Assembly: GCA_910583735.1 (NCBI GenBank)
Contig: CAJTXS010000003.1
Location: 75,043 to 139,042, forward strand
Length of the DNA stretch: 64,000 nucleotides
Source: an uncultured Christensenella sp.
GTDB lineage: Bacteria > Bacillota > Clostridia > Christensenellales > UBA3700
Direction: 5' to 3'
The notes under the pieces are model-generated. The model did not search any database. It worked only from the letters and a program-made list of their open reading frames with translations, and was not told the DNA's origin. A program made the position numbers and the translations under genes. Numbering within the stretch: the first letter of the stretch is position 1; each line of letters starts with the position of its first letter. This document shows, piece after piece, positions 1 to 9,340 of this stretch.

Positions 1-159
1 TGCATGAATGCACTGGTTGAGTATGCCGCCCAGTCTGCCGTCTCGCTCGAGTATGAGTACGTCCTTTGCTCCCGCGTCGTAGGCTGCGATTGCCGCCGAC
101 AGACCCGCGGGTCCGCCGCCTATAACTACCACGGAGCGATGCTCTGAATTAATCATCAT
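1..159 (-). CDS. FAD/NAD-dependent oxidoreductase, N-terminal part (runs off the window)
   Basis: Only the first 53 codons are in the window. They read as a Rossmann FAD-binding start with a GGGPAG dinucleotide-binding loop at about residues 13-18, followed by an acidic strand end ([11 protein letters not shown]). The ATG at 159 overlaps the TGA of the upstream gene (ATGA), so the two are translationally coupled, and a GGGGAGG ribosome binding site lies just upstream. In Clostridia this kind of gene commonly follows a GlpA-like dehydrogenase and is thought to pass electrons on from it. The family call is firm; the exact substrate is inferred from its neighbour. Confidence 0.8.
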   Translation of the reverse strand, partial: MMINSEHRSVVVIGGGPAGLSAAIAAYDAGAKDVLILERDGRLGGILNQCIHA

Positions 160-1580
160 ATCCTCCCCGCGACTACGTACGAGCCTGCGCCGCATTTTGT
201 CACTTCTGTAATGGGCGCGCCCAATGTGTCCGCAATTAGCCGTATTACTTCGGGCGAACAAAATCCCGCCTGACATCTGCCCATGCCCGCCCTCGTGCGC
301 CGCTTGACGCCGTCGAGATCTCTTGCGCCTAAAGGACGTTTAATGCTGTCTATAATCTCGCCTTCCGTCACGCACTCGCAGCGACACACGATCTTGCCGT
401 AGCGGCTGTCGGAAGCAATCAGCTTCGCCCGTTCGTCGTCGGACATTGCGGCAAAGCAAGGTATGCCCTTGCGGATTACGACTAAGTCTTGCTTGCGACT
501 TGCGCCTAAGTATTGCGCCGCCTCTTTAGCTACGTGCACGGCTATTGCCGGAGCGGACGTGAGCCCGGGAGACTCTATACCCGCCACGTTATAAAAGCCC
601 TCTACGCTCGACATACCGATTATAAAGTCGTCTCTGTCGCTGTGCGCTCTCACTCCCACGAACTGCGTAATTGCGCTCTTCAGCGAAATAGAAGGGACGC
701 TCAGTCTGCCCTTGTCCGCCGCTTCCGCAAGACCTAAGGCGGTGGCGGATACGTCGTCCTTGTTGTCCGTGTCCAGCGCGGTGGGACCTACGAGCACATT
801 GCCGTGCACCGTGGGCGCAACCAGCACGCCTTTGCCCAGCGCGGTCGGCAGCTGAAATAGAGTGGCGTCCGTGAGATAAGACTGCGTCTTGTCGAGCAGG
901 TAGTACTCGCCTCTGCGACCCTTTATGCGGAAGTCGCCCGCTCCCGCCATGGCTGCTATCTCGTCGGCGTGAACGCCCGCGCAGTTGATGACAAGGCGAG
1001 CCTCGTAGCAGCTATTGTCCGAGCAGGTTACGCGCATGTAATCGCCGTATCTTGTAACGGACGTTACGCATGTATCGAATATAAACCGAGCGCCGCGCAT
1101 ATAAGCTCGCTCAGCGAACGCTATCGTCATCTCGTACGGAGATACTATGCCCGACGAGGGGCTATACAGCGCCGCAGTTACGGCGGCGGATACGTTGGGA
1201 TTGAGCTTGCGCACGTCGTCGCCGCTCACAATCTTAAGTCCGCTTATTCCGTTGGCTATGCCGCGCTTAAGCAACGCATTAAGACTGCTTATCCTGTCGG
1301 TGTCGAAAGCGAGCACATACGCGCCGTTGCGACGGAAGGGGAAGTCGAGTTGCTCGGCAAGAGTGTCGAACATGGGATTGCCGAGCGCATTGAACTTGGC
1401 TTTAAGAGAGCCTATCGGGGCGTCGAAGCCGCCGTGTACTATGCCCGAATTGGCTTTAGAGGCGCCGCATGCGACGTCGCTCGCCCTCTCTATAACCGCT
1501 ATGTCACAGTCGTATTCTCCGAGCGCGTCGGCTATTGCGCAGCCGCATACGCCCGCGCCGATAATGATTACGTCTTTCAT
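156..1580 (-). CDS. GlpA-like FAD-dependent glycerol-3-phosphate dehydrogenase with BFD-type [2Fe-2S] domain
   Basis: 474 aa. The N-terminus has a GAGVCG FAD-binding loop (residues 8-13) and the body is a DAO-fold oxidoreductase. The C-terminal ~80 residues form a BFD-like iron-sulfur domain with cysteines at about 399, 401, 436 and 441 (CxC...CxxxxC). This layout is typical of clostridial proteins annotated as anaerobic glycerol-3-phosphate dehydrogenase subunit A, which oxidise glycerol-3-phosphate to dihydroxyacetone phosphate. A related possibility is an LhgO-like 2-hydroxyacid oxidase. The start has a strong GGAGGAGAT ribosome binding site. It forms an operon with the oxidoreductase that follows to the left; glpK or a DUF1667 gene may lie beyond the window. 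Confidence 0.82.
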   Translation of the reverse strand: MKDVIIIGAGVCGCAIADALGEYDCDIAVIERASDVACGASKANSGIVHGGFDAPIGSLKAKFNALGNPMFDTLAEQLDFPFRRNGAYVLAFDTDRISSLNALLKRGIANGISGLKIVSGDDVRKLNPNVSAAVTAALYSPSSGIVSPYEMTIAFAERAYMRGARFIFDTCVTSVTRYGDYMRVTCSDNSCYEARLVINCAGVHADEIAAMAGAGDFRIKGRRGEYYLLDKTQSYLTDATLFQLPTALGKGVLVAPTVHGNVLVGPTALDTDNKDDVSATALGLAEAADKGRLSVPSISLKSAITQFVGVRAHSDRDDFIIGMSSVEGFYNVAGIESPGLTSAPAIAVHVAKEAAQYLGASRKQDLVVIRKGIPCFAAMSDDERAKLIASDSRYGKIVCRCECVTEGEIIDSIKRPLGARDLDGVKRRTRAGMGRCQAGFCSPEVIRLIADTLGAPITEVTKCGAGSYVVAGRI

Positions 1581-1689
1581 ATCTCCTCCGCTATCATTAT
1601 ATCACACCTTATCGATTGAGACTACCGATAATAGGCGTTAAGCGACGGAGAAAAACGTGATTTCGCTGCATTACGCGCGCCGTCGCATC

Positions 1690-1718
1690 TTGACTGAAAA
1701 TAAAAAGAGTGCTAAAAT
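1690..1718 (+). promoter_or_regulatory. Sigma-A-type promoter for the metallophosphoesterase
   Basis: TTGACT, 17 bases, TAAAAT. The predicted start of transcription is near 1725, only about 12 bases before the ATG at 1737, so the leader would be unusually short. Confidence 0.65.
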
Positions 1719-1736
1719 ATTGTCGGGAAAAGGACT

Positions 1737-2966
1737 ATGAGGAAGTTAATATTCAAAGCTCAAGCGAAAAATATCATTGCGGTATTTCTTATTATGTCGC
1801 TGCTTACGGCGATACTATTTATCGCGTTAGCGGCGATAGGTGGGGCTATCGGTTACGCTGTCAATCTCAGCTATGCGCGTTCGGCGCCGTCGTACGCGAC
1901 GGAGGTATCCAAGACGTGCGCGCTCGACGGTGAGGGCGATTATACTTTCACTATCCCTAAGGATAAGGAGCTGAAGATCCTTAACCTTACCGACCTGCAT
2001 ATAGGCGGAGGATGGGGCTCTATTCAGACGGACAGGAACGCGCTTAAGGCGATACATACGCTTGTCAAGTATTCCCGTCCCGACCTCATCACAATTACGG
2101 GCGATACTCTCTTTCCCATAGTGTGGTCGGCAGGCACGCTCAACAACCGCAAGGGAGCCAATCTCCTCACCGCTCTGCTCGACAGTATGGAAGTGCCCTA
2201 TGCGGTAGTATTCGGCAATCATGAGACAGAGGGCAACAACACCGTGCTTGACAGAGAGGAACTGGGACGCTATTATGCGAGCAAAGAGTACTGTCTCATG
2301 CAGACGGATAAGACCTATACCGACGCGAGCGGCAACGAGGTAAAGCCTTACGGCGTAGGCAACTATGTTATAAAGGTGAAAGAAGAGAGCGGCAAGCTCA
2401 ATACAGCGCTCGTATTTATCGACTCCAACGACTACATGCCCGGCGCGGGCGGGCTCGATTGGAGCTACGACAGGATACACGACGATCAAGTCGAGTGGTT
2501 TAAGCAGAAAGTGGACGCGATAAGCGAGCTAAATAAGGACGCGCGAGTACTGTCCTTCTTCCATATTCCGCTGTGGGAATACGGCGATGCCTGGACCGCC
2601 GCTATGAACGGCGACGCCGACGCTACGCTGCACTTCGGCTGGGCGGGCGAGACGGGCGGCAAGAGCTACGGCGGCAAGGAGGACAGCCACCTCTTCGACG
2701 TAATGCAAGACTTTAACAACAATCCCGATAAAGCCGACTGCGTAGGCGTATTCTGCGGACACGACCACTACAACAACTACTCTATTACGTATAAAGGTAT
2801 AAGGCTCACCTACGGCTTCTCGATAGACTATCTCGCCTACGCCGATATCAAGAATCAGTCTTGGCAGAGAGGCGGACAGCTTATCACCTTGAAGTCGGGC
2901 AGCAAGGGACTTGACTTCGACGTCAAGCCTATCATATACGAGGGAATAAAACTCATGGAAGGCTAA
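1737..2966 (+). CDS. Membrane-anchored calcineurin-like metallophosphoesterase
   Basis: 409 aa. A hydrophobic segment at about residues 13-44 looks like an uncleaved signal anchor, so the catalytic part probably faces outside. Metallophosphoesterase motifs follow in order: D86-x-H88 (LTDLHIGG), GDT, GNHE, a later FFHIP histidine, and GHDH near the C-terminus. Such proteins hydrolyse phosphate mono- or diesters with two metal ions; the substrate cannot be told from the sequence. It stands alone on the plus strand, divergent from the GlpA-like operon, with its own promoter and a hairpin terminator after the stop. Confidence 0.85.
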   Translation: MRKLIFKAQAKNIIAVFLIMSLLTAILFIALAAIGGAIGYAVNLSYARSAPSYATEVSKTCALDGEGDYTFTIPKDKELKILNLTDLHIGGGWGSIQTDRNALKAIHTLVKYSRPDLITITGDTLFPIVWSAGTLNNRKGANLLTALLDSMEVPYAVVFGNHETEGNNTVLDREELGRYYASKEYCLMQTDKTYTDASGNEVKPYGVGNYVIKVKEESGKLNTALVFIDSNDYMPGAGGLDWSYDRIHDDQVEWFKQKVDAISELNKDARVLSFFHIPLWEYGDAWTAAMNGDADATLHFGWAGETGGKSYGGKEDSHLFDVMQDFNNNPDKADCVGVFCGHDHYNNYSITYKGIRLTYGFSIDYLAYADIKNQSWQRGGQLITLKSGSKGLDFDVKPIIYEGIKLMEG

Positions 2967-3013
2967 GCCGCCATTACGCAACGGCGATGACGTATATTGA
3001 CAGATTAGCGATT

Positions 3014-3040
3014 AGACGCCCGTTACGGGCGTCTATTTCA
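3014..3040 (+). terminator. Hairpin terminator after the metallophosphoesterase
   Basis: A nine-base perfect stem (AGACGCCCG / CGGGCGTCT) with a short loop, followed by ATTTCA. The U-tract is weak but the stem is GC-rich and placed 48 bases after the stop codon. Confidence 0.6.
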
Positions 3041-3347
3041 ATAACGCGTTATATTCTGTCTGTCTGCTTCCTGAACATTTTTGTAGAGTCTATTATTGAT
3101 TTTAAGCGTAATTCTGTTGGATGTTGCGACGGTAGCTACAATATTCGAGCCGTCGTCTATAGACGAAGCTAATTGCTTAGGCAAAATTAAAAAATTGAAA
3201 ATCACGCAAGTATTCGTACGCAAAATAAAATTCGGCGTAAAAAAATTGATTGCAGCAGGCTTAATGTCTGCGCCGAGATGACATCGATATAAGCGTTGCC
3301 TATATTCAGCTACGGTAAAGCTGCGAGCATACTTGCGGGCTTTTATA
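3041..3347. other. Intergenic, no recognised feature
   Basis: About 300 bases between the metallophosphoesterase terminator and the 3' end of the leftward SNF2 gene. Short reading frames occur on both strands but none has a ribosome binding site or recognisable protein. I see no RNA gene. Confidence 0.4.
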
Positions 3348-5513
3348 TTACTCGGGCAGCGGGTCGTCCTCAATACCGCGCTTGAGCTTGATCCTCTGCT
3401 CTTCCTGCCTAAACAATTCGTTGACGCTTGTAGCGTCCAGCTCGAGACTGTGCTCGGCAAGAGACGACTTGTCGGCAAAGGCGTCGAAGATGTTCTGTTT
3501 ATCTTCGAGCAGGTGCGTAATCTTTTCGTCTATGGTGTCGTCGCTGAGCAGTCTGTATACCAGCACGTTGCGCGCCTGTCCCATGCGGTAAGCGCGAGAT
3601 ATCGCTTGATTCTCCGTCGAGGGCTTAAACTGGGGCTCGCATATAATCACTACGCTCGCCGATTGAATGTTTAAGCCCGTGCCGCCCGCCTGTATCTGCG
3701 CAACTAACACGCTGCCTGCGGGAGCGCTCTCGAATTCGTCTACTATCTGTTGGCGGCGTTGGGGAGATACGGAGCCGTTGATGATAGGCATGCATTTATC
3801 GCCGAGGCATGTTACTACCTTGTGCAGCGTATCCAAAAAGAATGAGAATACGATTATCTTCCTACCCTCTTTCTCCGCCTTATCCACTATCTCTTTAAGC
3901 CTTGCGGCCTTGGACGAGCGGGAAATATCGTTAATGTGCCACGACACTCTGCGGGCGAAGGCATACTGCCTATTGAGAATCGCCTGCTCGTATACGCGCT
4001 CTTCCTCGGGCAAGAGGTCGCACCACTCGCGCGTCTCGGTTAGTTCGGGCAACTCCGTGAGTACGTCGTCCCTCTTTCTGCGGTAGTACACGGGGGCTAT
4101 CTTGTCTCTGAATTGCTCTGCCGAAGCCATGAACGCCATACCCTTAACCTGCCTAGCTACTTTGGGCTGAAGTATCTGCATGAGGCGTATCATCTCCTCG
4201 ACGTTGTTCTCCAGCGCAGTGCCTGTCATGAATAATATATTGTCCGCGTGAGTGCATATCTCCACGGTCTCCAAGGTGCGCTTGGCCTCTGGATTCTTGA
4301 TATAGTGCGCCTCGTCCACTATCAGCATGGAAAACTTAAAGGCGGGCTCGAGCACGAAATGCACCGCCGTCTCGTAAGTGGTGACGGCTACGCCGCCCGA
4401 CTTGAGCCAGGCAGAGAGCGCCGCCTTCTTGTCGTCGCCGTGGACTTTGATTACGGCAAGGTCGCTGTGCTTTACTATCTCTCGGCACCAATTGGTGAGC
4501 ACGCTTGCGGGGCATATCACGGCGAAGTGCGTCCCGCCGCTGCCGCGCAGCGATACCATTGCGGCTATAGCCTGTACCGTCTTGCCAAGACCCATCTCGT
4601 CGCCGAGCAGTACGCGCTTTTGACGCAAGATGTACTTGACGCCCCACTCTTGATAGCGACGCAGCGTGCACTTGAGCCCGTCGGTGATAATCTGCTGCCC
4701 CTTTATTTCGTTAGCCAGCTCGAGCGGAAGCCCGCCGACGGCTTTTTCCGAGCCGAGCAGCCCCGGCACAGTCTCTTCCAGTACGGTGAAGTATGCGATG
4801 CTGTTTTTTGCAAAGTCCTGCCAGGCGACGTCCGCTCCTATGCTTGCGGTCTGATCGAGCGCGGCTAATGCGCCCTCTGCCGTCGCGCCGTAGAAGTCGC
4901 TGTTCATTATCCCCAGCAGATGTTCGTACGCCGCGTCCGCCTCTTCCTTGACGGTTCTGGAGGAAAATATCCTCTTGAATATCCCCGTCGCGGGCGTCAG
5001 CTTGTCGACGAGTAAAGCCACCTCGGGATTGCGCCTGCTCAAGGAGCGGCACAGCTTGATATAAGTGAGACTGTGAGTGTAGATATATACCGCCTTAACT
5101 ATCTGCGTAGTTGCGGGCGTGCGTCTGTCTACGCTCAGGCGCAGCTTGGTAGATTGGCGTATCTTGTCGGAGAATTCGCGTAATAGGTCTTTGATGGCAA
5201 GGGCGCCTTCTCTGCTGATGCCCTGCAAGTCGGCGAGCTCCTCTACGCTCGCGTGCGCAAGGTCTGCCATGTTGACGTATCCGCCGTCCGTGAGCACCTT
5301 TACGCGTATGGTGCGCAATGTCTTGTTAATCTCTTCTACGGGCAGGGACTGAAGTATCTTATATACTTCGGTATTGAGGAATATGTCGGCAGCTTGCCTT
5401 ATCATGCCCTTGAGCACAGCGCTCTGTCTGCATGCAATATCGAGCGCGCGCATGAGATTTCGGCTGCGCGCAATCAACTTCTTGGCGTCAAAGGTTGAGT
5501 AATTCTTAGCCAT
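3348..5513 (-). CDS. SNF2-family DEAH-box ATPase/helicase
   Basis: 721 aa. The N-terminal ~270 residues are helical and not recognised except for a helix-hairpin-helix-like stretch near residue 95-110 (LQGISREGALAIKDLL). The two RecA-like lobes follow: Walker A GDEMGLGKT at 304-312, DEAH at 400-403, and helicase motif VI (SRAYRMGQ) near 650. SNF2 proteins translocate on double-stranded DNA and remodel protein-DNA complexes or stalled RNA polymerase. It lacks a SWIM zinc domain. It is a single-gene unit upstream of the GrpB-like and DUF3592 genes but separated from them by 160 bases. Confidence 0.88.
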   Translation of the reverse strand: MAKNYSTFDAKKLIARSRNLMRALDIACRQSAVLKGMIRQAADIFLNTEVYKILQSLPVEEINKTLRTIRVKVLTDGGYVNMADLAHASVEELADLQGISREGALAIKDLLREFSDKIRQSTKLRLSVDRRTPATTQIVKAVYIYTHSLTYIKLCRSLSRRNPEVALLVDKLTPATGIFKRIFSSRTVKEEADAAYEHLLGIMNSDFYGATAEGALAALDQTASIGADVAWQDFAKNSIAYFTVLEETVPGLLGSEKAVGGLPLELANEIKGQQIITDGLKCTLRRYQEWGVKYILRQKRVLLGDEMGLGKTVQAIAAMVSLRGSGGTHFAVICPASVLTNWCREIVKHSDLAVIKVHGDDKKAALSAWLKSGGVAVTTYETAVHFVLEPAFKFSMLIVDEAHYIKNPEAKRTLETVEICTHADNILFMTGTALENNVEEMIRLMQILQPKVARQVKGMAFMASAEQFRDKIAPVYYRRKRDDVLTELPELTETREWCDLLPEEERVYEQAILNRQYAFARRVSWHINDISRSSKAARLKEIVDKAEKEGRKIIVFSFFLDTLHKVVTCLGDKCMPIINGSVSPQRRQQIVDEFESAPAGSVLVAQIQAGGTGLNIQSASVVIICEPQFKPSTENQAISRAYRMGQARNVLVYRLLSDDTIDEKITHLLEDKQNIFDAFADKSSLAEHSLELDATSVNELFRQEEQRIKLKRGIEDDPLPE

Positions 5514-5677
5514 GATATATACCTGCCGTAGATTGATATGTAATTAAGATTATAGCATAAAGTAATGCCTTTTGCTATCTATGAGTAGATAATTTGCCCG
5601 CGGCTACGCAACGCCAGAAAGCCTCGTAGGTTGCCGCTTGCCTTACGCTCGGGCACTGTTGTAAAATCAAGCGATAT

Positions 5678-6229
5678 CTATCGCTTAGCCTCGCCTTTTG
5701 CAATTTCGGTGTAGCGGCGCACGAAGTCGCCTTTAGCCTGCGTATAGGCGTCGCGGTCGTGTCTGTATGCGCGAGCCAACGACAGCTTGAGCGCCTCGTA
5801 CTGCTCTGCTACGTCCGCGTGCGCGTTGAGATAGTCGCGAAAGTATATCTCATCGTCGTCGCCCTCGTATCTGATATGCAGATGAAAGACCTTGTCCGCA
5901 TATCCCTGCTCGGTATAGCCTTTATTGAGCGATATGCGTCGCTCGCTCTCGTTCATGATTATGTATCCCGACGATACGGCGTCCCGAGCGTAAGCGCGGA
6001 TATCGGCAGTATTGGGTATTACAGCCAGGATATCCACAATCGGCTTAGTCATTATCCCGGCAATAGCGGTGCTGCCGATGTGGCTGAGCTTAGCTCCCTT
6101 CAGCCGCTCGCCGAGCAAAGCCGCCTCCCCGGCGTACTGCTCGGAAAAGCGAGGGTCGTGCTCCGTAAGTATAATGGGAAACAGCTCCCACAACTCGGCA
6201 AGAGACATCTCCGATAAGGGCTTACCCAT
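5678..6229 (-). CDS. GrpB-like nucleotidyltransferase-fold protein (UPF0157)
   Basis: 183 aa. The motif GSTAIAGIMTKPIVDILAV near residues 57-75 is the diagnostic GrpB/UPF0157 block, a nucleotidyltransferase-fold signature with a G-S pair and a catalytic-type D. Function in bacteria is mostly unproven. The start is four bases after the stop of the DUF3592 gene and has GAGGG upstream, so the two are probably cotranscribed. Confidence 0.85.
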   Translation of the reverse strand: MGKPLSEMSLAELWELFPIILTEHDPRFSEQYAGEAALLGERLKGAKLSHIGSTAIAGIMTKPIVDILAVIPNTADIRAYARDAVSSGYIIMNESERRISLNKGYTEQGYADKVFHLHIRYEGDDDEIYFRDYLNAHADVAEQYEALKLSLARAYRHDRDAYTQAKGDFVRRYTEIAKGEAKR

Positions 6230-6233
6230 ACGG

Positions 6234-6746
6234 TTATCCCTCTTGATTATATTCGCTATCCGAGCCTACAGTCATGTCCTCGGAACGCTTACGCCTGCGC
6301 TCTTTGAGGTATCTGATAAGTCTGCTCGACTCGAATACCGTGACTAACAGGCTTGCCGCGCACAGCACGACAAGTATAATCATGAGCAAGGCTCCCGACC
6401 TTCCGATGATGTAGTCGTTGGGGTCGTCGGGATTGTAGTAGACGGTCCTGGTAGAGCCGATGTTGCGAGGCGGATGCTCGGACGTGACAAGATAATCGCT
6501 TATTATCGTATACGTCTGTCCGTCAACGACGTACTCCAGTATGTCTCTGTAGTCGTATACATGCTCCAAGTCCTCATATCTGCCGTTGCTGCGCTTGTGG
6601 TCGACGACTACGGCGTCTACCGCGGTATAGCTGTCCGTCTTTATATATCTCGATGTCGCATAAATCGAGCCGCACAGCGTGCCGATTGTCAATAGTACCA
6701 ATATTATCAAAGGCACTATATTGGGTTTACTCATAGAGCGAGCCAT
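6234..6746 (-). CDS. DUF3592-like membrane protein
   Basis: The chosen ATG at 6746 has GGAGG seven bases upstream; a longer frame begins at 6776 without a site. The 170-aa product has a hydrophobic helix near the start, an extracytoplasmic beta-rich middle (an EYVVDGQTYT-like strand, then an NIGSTRTVYYNPDDPNDYII block, typical of DUF3592), and a second membrane helix followed by a basic stretch (KERRRKR). The biochemical function is unknown. It precedes the GrpB-like gene in the same direction. Confidence 0.75.
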   Translation of the reverse strand: MARSMSKPNIVPLIILVLLTIGTLCGSIYATSRYIKTDSYTAVDAVVVDHKRSNGRYEDLEHVYDYRDILEYVVDGQTYTIISDYLVTSEHPPRNIGSTRTVYYNPDDPNDYIIGRSGALLMIILVVLCAASLLVTVFESSRLIRYLKERRRKRSEDMTVGSDSEYNQEG

Positions 6747-6847
6747 TGCTTGACCTCCTCGAAATGCGGGCTGCACTTTATTGACAGTTTAGCATATCTT
6801 AAGCGCTATGTAAATAATATATGAAAATTCCTATGCGAGCCTAAGGC

Positions 6848-7288
6848 TTAGGCGTTGCGGCGTCGTATTAATTGCGACTTGATATACGATATCAGCTTTC
6901 CTGCCGCCTTGAAAGCCGCCTGTCGCAGCGCGTCTATTGCCATGCAAGCTATAAACACCGCAAGCACCGCCGCTATCGCAAAGACTATAAAGTAATTGCC
7001 GTAAGCGTGGAATTTGCACTTGAGCAGCTCTTGCCACAGGTAGTAGCGCACGTATATATTGTCGTGTATCAGATAGATGCCGAACGCGGTGCTCGCGGCT
7101 GCCGCTATTGCGCGGCTGCTGCCCATATTGAAATTCTTGAATGTGCAGAAGAGCGAAACCGAACATATCAAACATATGCCTCCCGTAAGAACCCAAAGGT
7201 CCTCGTCGGTAAACACGTTGGTAACCGCCATGACGGCAAGCGAAACAATAAAGACGGGTATCATTATAGCATTGCGATTAAGTCGCAT
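6848..7288 (-). pseudogene. C-terminal remnant of an acyltransferase-3 membrane protein
   Basis: 146 aa with three to four membrane helices and the block FGIYLIHDNIYVRYYLW, characteristic of the last helices of acyltransferase family 3 (OafA/NodX type, usually about 350 aa). The first six or so helices and the catalytic N-terminal histidine region are missing. The frame is open a little upstream of 7288, as far as the neighbouring gene's stop, but shows no acyltransferase sequence there. I read it as a truncated relic; a working short protein cannot be excluded. Confidence 0.6.
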
Positions 7289-7362
7289 TATGTATCGGTT
7301 ATTTGATTGAATTTTGCCATGCAGCCGTAAACTCTCGCTGATAACCGTCGGGTATATCAGCG

Positions 7363-7833
7363 CTACTCGGCGTCATTATTAAGCTCTTGCAGTCTGCTTT
7401 TAGCGTATTTTACGGACAAAGAATATTGCCGCTCTATGTCCTCAAGTTCCCTTTGATACTTGCGCAGCGCCTGCGCCGCTTTTTTATCACGCAATTCTTC
7501 TTGAGCGGTAATATACTCTTCTATACGCCCTTTGTCGCTCTTGGAAAGAGCTGCCATCTTTATGACGTCCGGTGCGATTGCCTGCGCAAGATTTTTGAAC
7601 ATCTGCCTCTCCCCTTCTTCAAGCTCTTTGGTACGACGCATAAATATGCCCTTCGTCTCCTCGCCGCTCATAGACCCTACCATGCCAACTTGTATAAAGT
7701 TACGGTTAGTAGGCGGAACGGCTACCTTTTGCATATATAGCGGCGCGCGTGTAAAATAATCTTTTCCGTCCTTGTGCTTAGGCGGCAGTATGTCGGTAGC
7801 ATCGTAGTAGTTGTCGTCATCGTCTATAATCAT
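7363..7833 (-). CDS. Hypothetical protein with C-terminal coiled coil
   Basis: 156 aa, not recognised. It has an acidic N-terminus (IIDDDDNYYDATD), a middle segment around residues 30-75 of no known family, and a charged helical C-terminal half (from about 95) rich in K/E/R/A heptads that should form a coiled coil. No membrane helix or signal peptide. It stops just before the acyltransferase remnant. It could be a mobile-element cargo or a structural protein; there is no evidence to choose. Confidence 0.55.
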   Translation of the reverse strand: MIIDDDDNYYDATDILPPKHKDGKDYFTRAPLYMQKVAVPPTNRNFIQVGMVGSMSGEETKGIFMRRTKELEEGERQMFKNLAQAIAPDVIKMAALSKSDKGRIEEYITAQEELRDKKAAQALRKYQRELEDIERQYSLSVKYAKSRLQELNNDAE

Positions 7834-8215
7834 TATTAATGCCCCTTATATGGATAGATAACTAAATGATAACGACTTATATATGACATATTATGTCATA
7901 TTATTATCGACTTGTAAATATTGCTGCGGTTGAGGCAAATGAGCTATTGCATAATTGCGGCAGTTAATGCCAGTAGAAAGATTTTATTGTATAAATTATA
8001 AATTCCTTTGCCCGTGCGCTGTGATGCTCGTACTGCGCTGTTACGCTTTCTTCTTTGTAGTCGCTCCACCTGTCAGTACCTTTTACCGTAAATGTCAAGC
8101 TTTCGGCTATAAGTTACATTTTACGTCTCTTATACGTTGTTTACCTTGAAAAATAAAAATAGGCTTGTTTTTTATCAAGCCGGTGTAAACTTGCAATTTT
8201 GTTTTACTTTTATGC
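7834..8215. other. Intergenic, mostly featureless
   Basis: About 380 AT-rich bases between two oppositely oriented genes. It contains a leftward terminator-like hairpin (8151-8181) but no supported gene. The short hydrophobic frame near 7955-8149 has no ribosome binding site. Confidence 0.4.
8151..8181 (-). terminator. Leftward terminator-like hairpin without an obvious gene
   Basis: GGCTTG and CAAGCC (8162-8167 and 8176-8181) pair, and on the minus strand the stem is followed by TATTTTTATTT. No leftward gene is seen immediately upstream, so its transcript is unknown. Confidence 0.4.
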
Positions 8216-8243
8216 TTTACATTGACGTAAAATGTGATATAAT
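8216..8243 (+). promoter_or_regulatory. Possible promoter for the LRR protein
   Basis: TTTACA, 16 bases, TATAAT, about 35 bases before the TTG start at 8277. A TTGACG also lies between them but with the wrong spacing. Confidence 0.45.
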
Positions 8244-8276
8244 GCTCTATTAAAATCGAGAGGGAATGTAACGGAA

Positions 8277-8666
8277 TTGCGAAACGAGTTCATAATAGAC
8301 GATAACGGATGTCTTATGGAGTATATAGGAACAAGCAAATATGTTAGCTTGCCTTCCGACGTAAAAGAAATTTCTTTTCGCACATTTCTTCGCAGCGATA
8401 TTTGCTCTATAGAGACCCCCAATAGCGTGACTTATATAGACGTACAGGCATTTCTGTGTTGCGACAACTTAAGACATGTAGTAATACCTATAAGCGTTAA
8501 GGCAATGGAATATGCGGTCTTTGAAGATTGCAATAATCTTACCGATATTTACTTGGAGGCGCAACGATGTACGCATCTGGGATACGATTGGGATTACGGC
8601 TGCAAGGCAAAGCTGCACTTTGCGGGAGAGTGGGAATATGTTGACGGCGTGCCTAAGGTAAAATAA
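8277..8666 (+). CDS. Small BspA-like leucine-rich repeat protein
   Basis: 129 aa starting at a TTG codon preceded by GAGAGGG. The sequence carries LRR_5/BspA-type repeats of the form 'NSVTYIDVQAFLCCDNLRHV' and 'FEDCNNLTDIYLEA' at about residues 45-95. Full BspA proteins have many repeats and a secretion signal; here there are about three repeats, no signal peptide and no anchor. It is either a small cytoplasmic LRR protein or a fragment of a larger surface protein. Confidence 0.6.
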   Translation: MRNEFIIDDNGCLMEYIGTSKYVSLPSDVKEISFRTFLRSDICSIETPNSVTYIDVQAFLCCDNLRHVVIPISVKAMEYAVFEDCNNLTDIYLEAQRCTHLGYDWDYGCKAKLHFAGEWEYVDGVPKVK

Positions 8667-8769
8667 TTTAATTATTGCGACGTAATACGGTATATGATCC
8701 AATATAAAATGCGTTGCGCTGCAAGATAATATTATAGGTAGTTGTTATCGGTTTGAAAGTCGGAATATG

Positions 8770-8973
8770 TTAATCTTCTACGCCGAGCAGGTAGTCGGTA
8801 GATACTGAGAAAAATGCCGCTAATGTAATTACGGCGTTGGCATTGGGTACTCGCTGCTCCGTCTCCCAATACACTATTGCGGTGTGGCTTAGCCCGGTAG
8901 CATTTGCCAATTGAGCTTGGGATAGGTCTTTTTCTTTGCGGAGTTCTTTAAGTCTTTCGGCAAATTTATTCAT
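8770..8973 (-). CDS. Small XRE-family repressor, switch module 1
   Basis: 67 aa consisting of one lambda-repressor-type helix-turn-helix. It begins MNKFAERLKELRKEK and ends DYLLGVED; the probable recognition helix is SHTAIVYWETE. It is transcribed away from a small plus-strand HTH gene at 9073. The 99-bp gap holds three 15-bp operator-like sites; the nearest lies 12 bp from this gene's start, which suggests autoregulation. Same length and frame as the module 2 repressor at 9341 and the orphan at 26902. Confidence 0.82.
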   Translation of the reverse strand: MNKFAERLKELRKEKDLSQAQLANATGLSHTAIVYWETEQRVPNANAVITLAAFFSVSTDYLLGVED

Positions 8974-8984
8974 AAAAAAATACT

Positions 8985-9058
8985 ATCACAAATGTGACTT
9001 AAAGTCTTGACTAATCACGATTGGGACTGCTATAATAAATGCAGTCACAAAAGAGACT
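8985..9058. promoter_or_regulatory. Triple operator of switch module 1
   Basis: Three sites in the same orientation: ATCACAAATGTGACT (8985-8999), ATCACGATTGGGACT (9014-9028) and GTCACAAAAGAGACT (9044-9058). Start-to-start spacing is 29 and 30 bases, close to three helical turns. The middle site sits inside the spacer of the rightward promoter. Alignment of the three is direct observation; that the divergent XRE protein binds them is inference. Confidence 0.7.
9007..9036 (+). promoter_or_regulatory. Rightward promoter of switch module 1
   Basis: TTGACT, 18 bases, TATAAT. Operator site 2 fills the spacer and site 3 covers the expected transcription start, so bound repressor should block it. 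Confidence 0.7.
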
Positions 9059-9072
9059 ACAGCGTAATGTAA

Positions 9073-9291
9073 ATGGGAATTAGTAGAATGCATCAACATA
9101 ACAGTTTGAATATAGAATTAATAAAACATTTTATTTTTTCAAATAACTTGACGATAAAAGACTTTTGTAAGCGATGTGGAATATGCGTTATTACTTATTA
9201 TAAAATCATAAATAAAAAAAATTTCAATATGACTGCGCTCTTCAAAATTGCAAAGTTAATCGGTGTGCCTATATACATGCTGTTTAGATAG
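9073..9291 (+). CDS. Small HTH protein (Cro-like position), switch module 1
   Basis: Up to 72 aa; alignment with its paralogue suggests the real start may be the ATG at 9088. The core (NLTIKDFCKRCGI...YKIINKKNFNMTALFKIAKLIGVPIYMLF) is a compact helix-turn-helix of the Cro/C1 type ending with a hydrophobic strand. Its divergent partner is the XRE repressor at 8770. Together they resemble a phage-type repressor/Cro pair, but no phage structural or integrase genes are nearby. Unlike its neighbours it is AT-rich and lysine/asparagine-rich, which suggests transfer. Confidence 0.6.
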   Translation: MGISRMHQHNSLNIELIKHFIFSNNLTIKDFCKRCGICVITYYKIINKKNFNMTALFKIAKLIGVPIYMLFR

Positions 9292-9340
9292 TATATAAAA
9301 TAATTAATAATAGGCTATCTATTTATTAAAAAAAATATTA

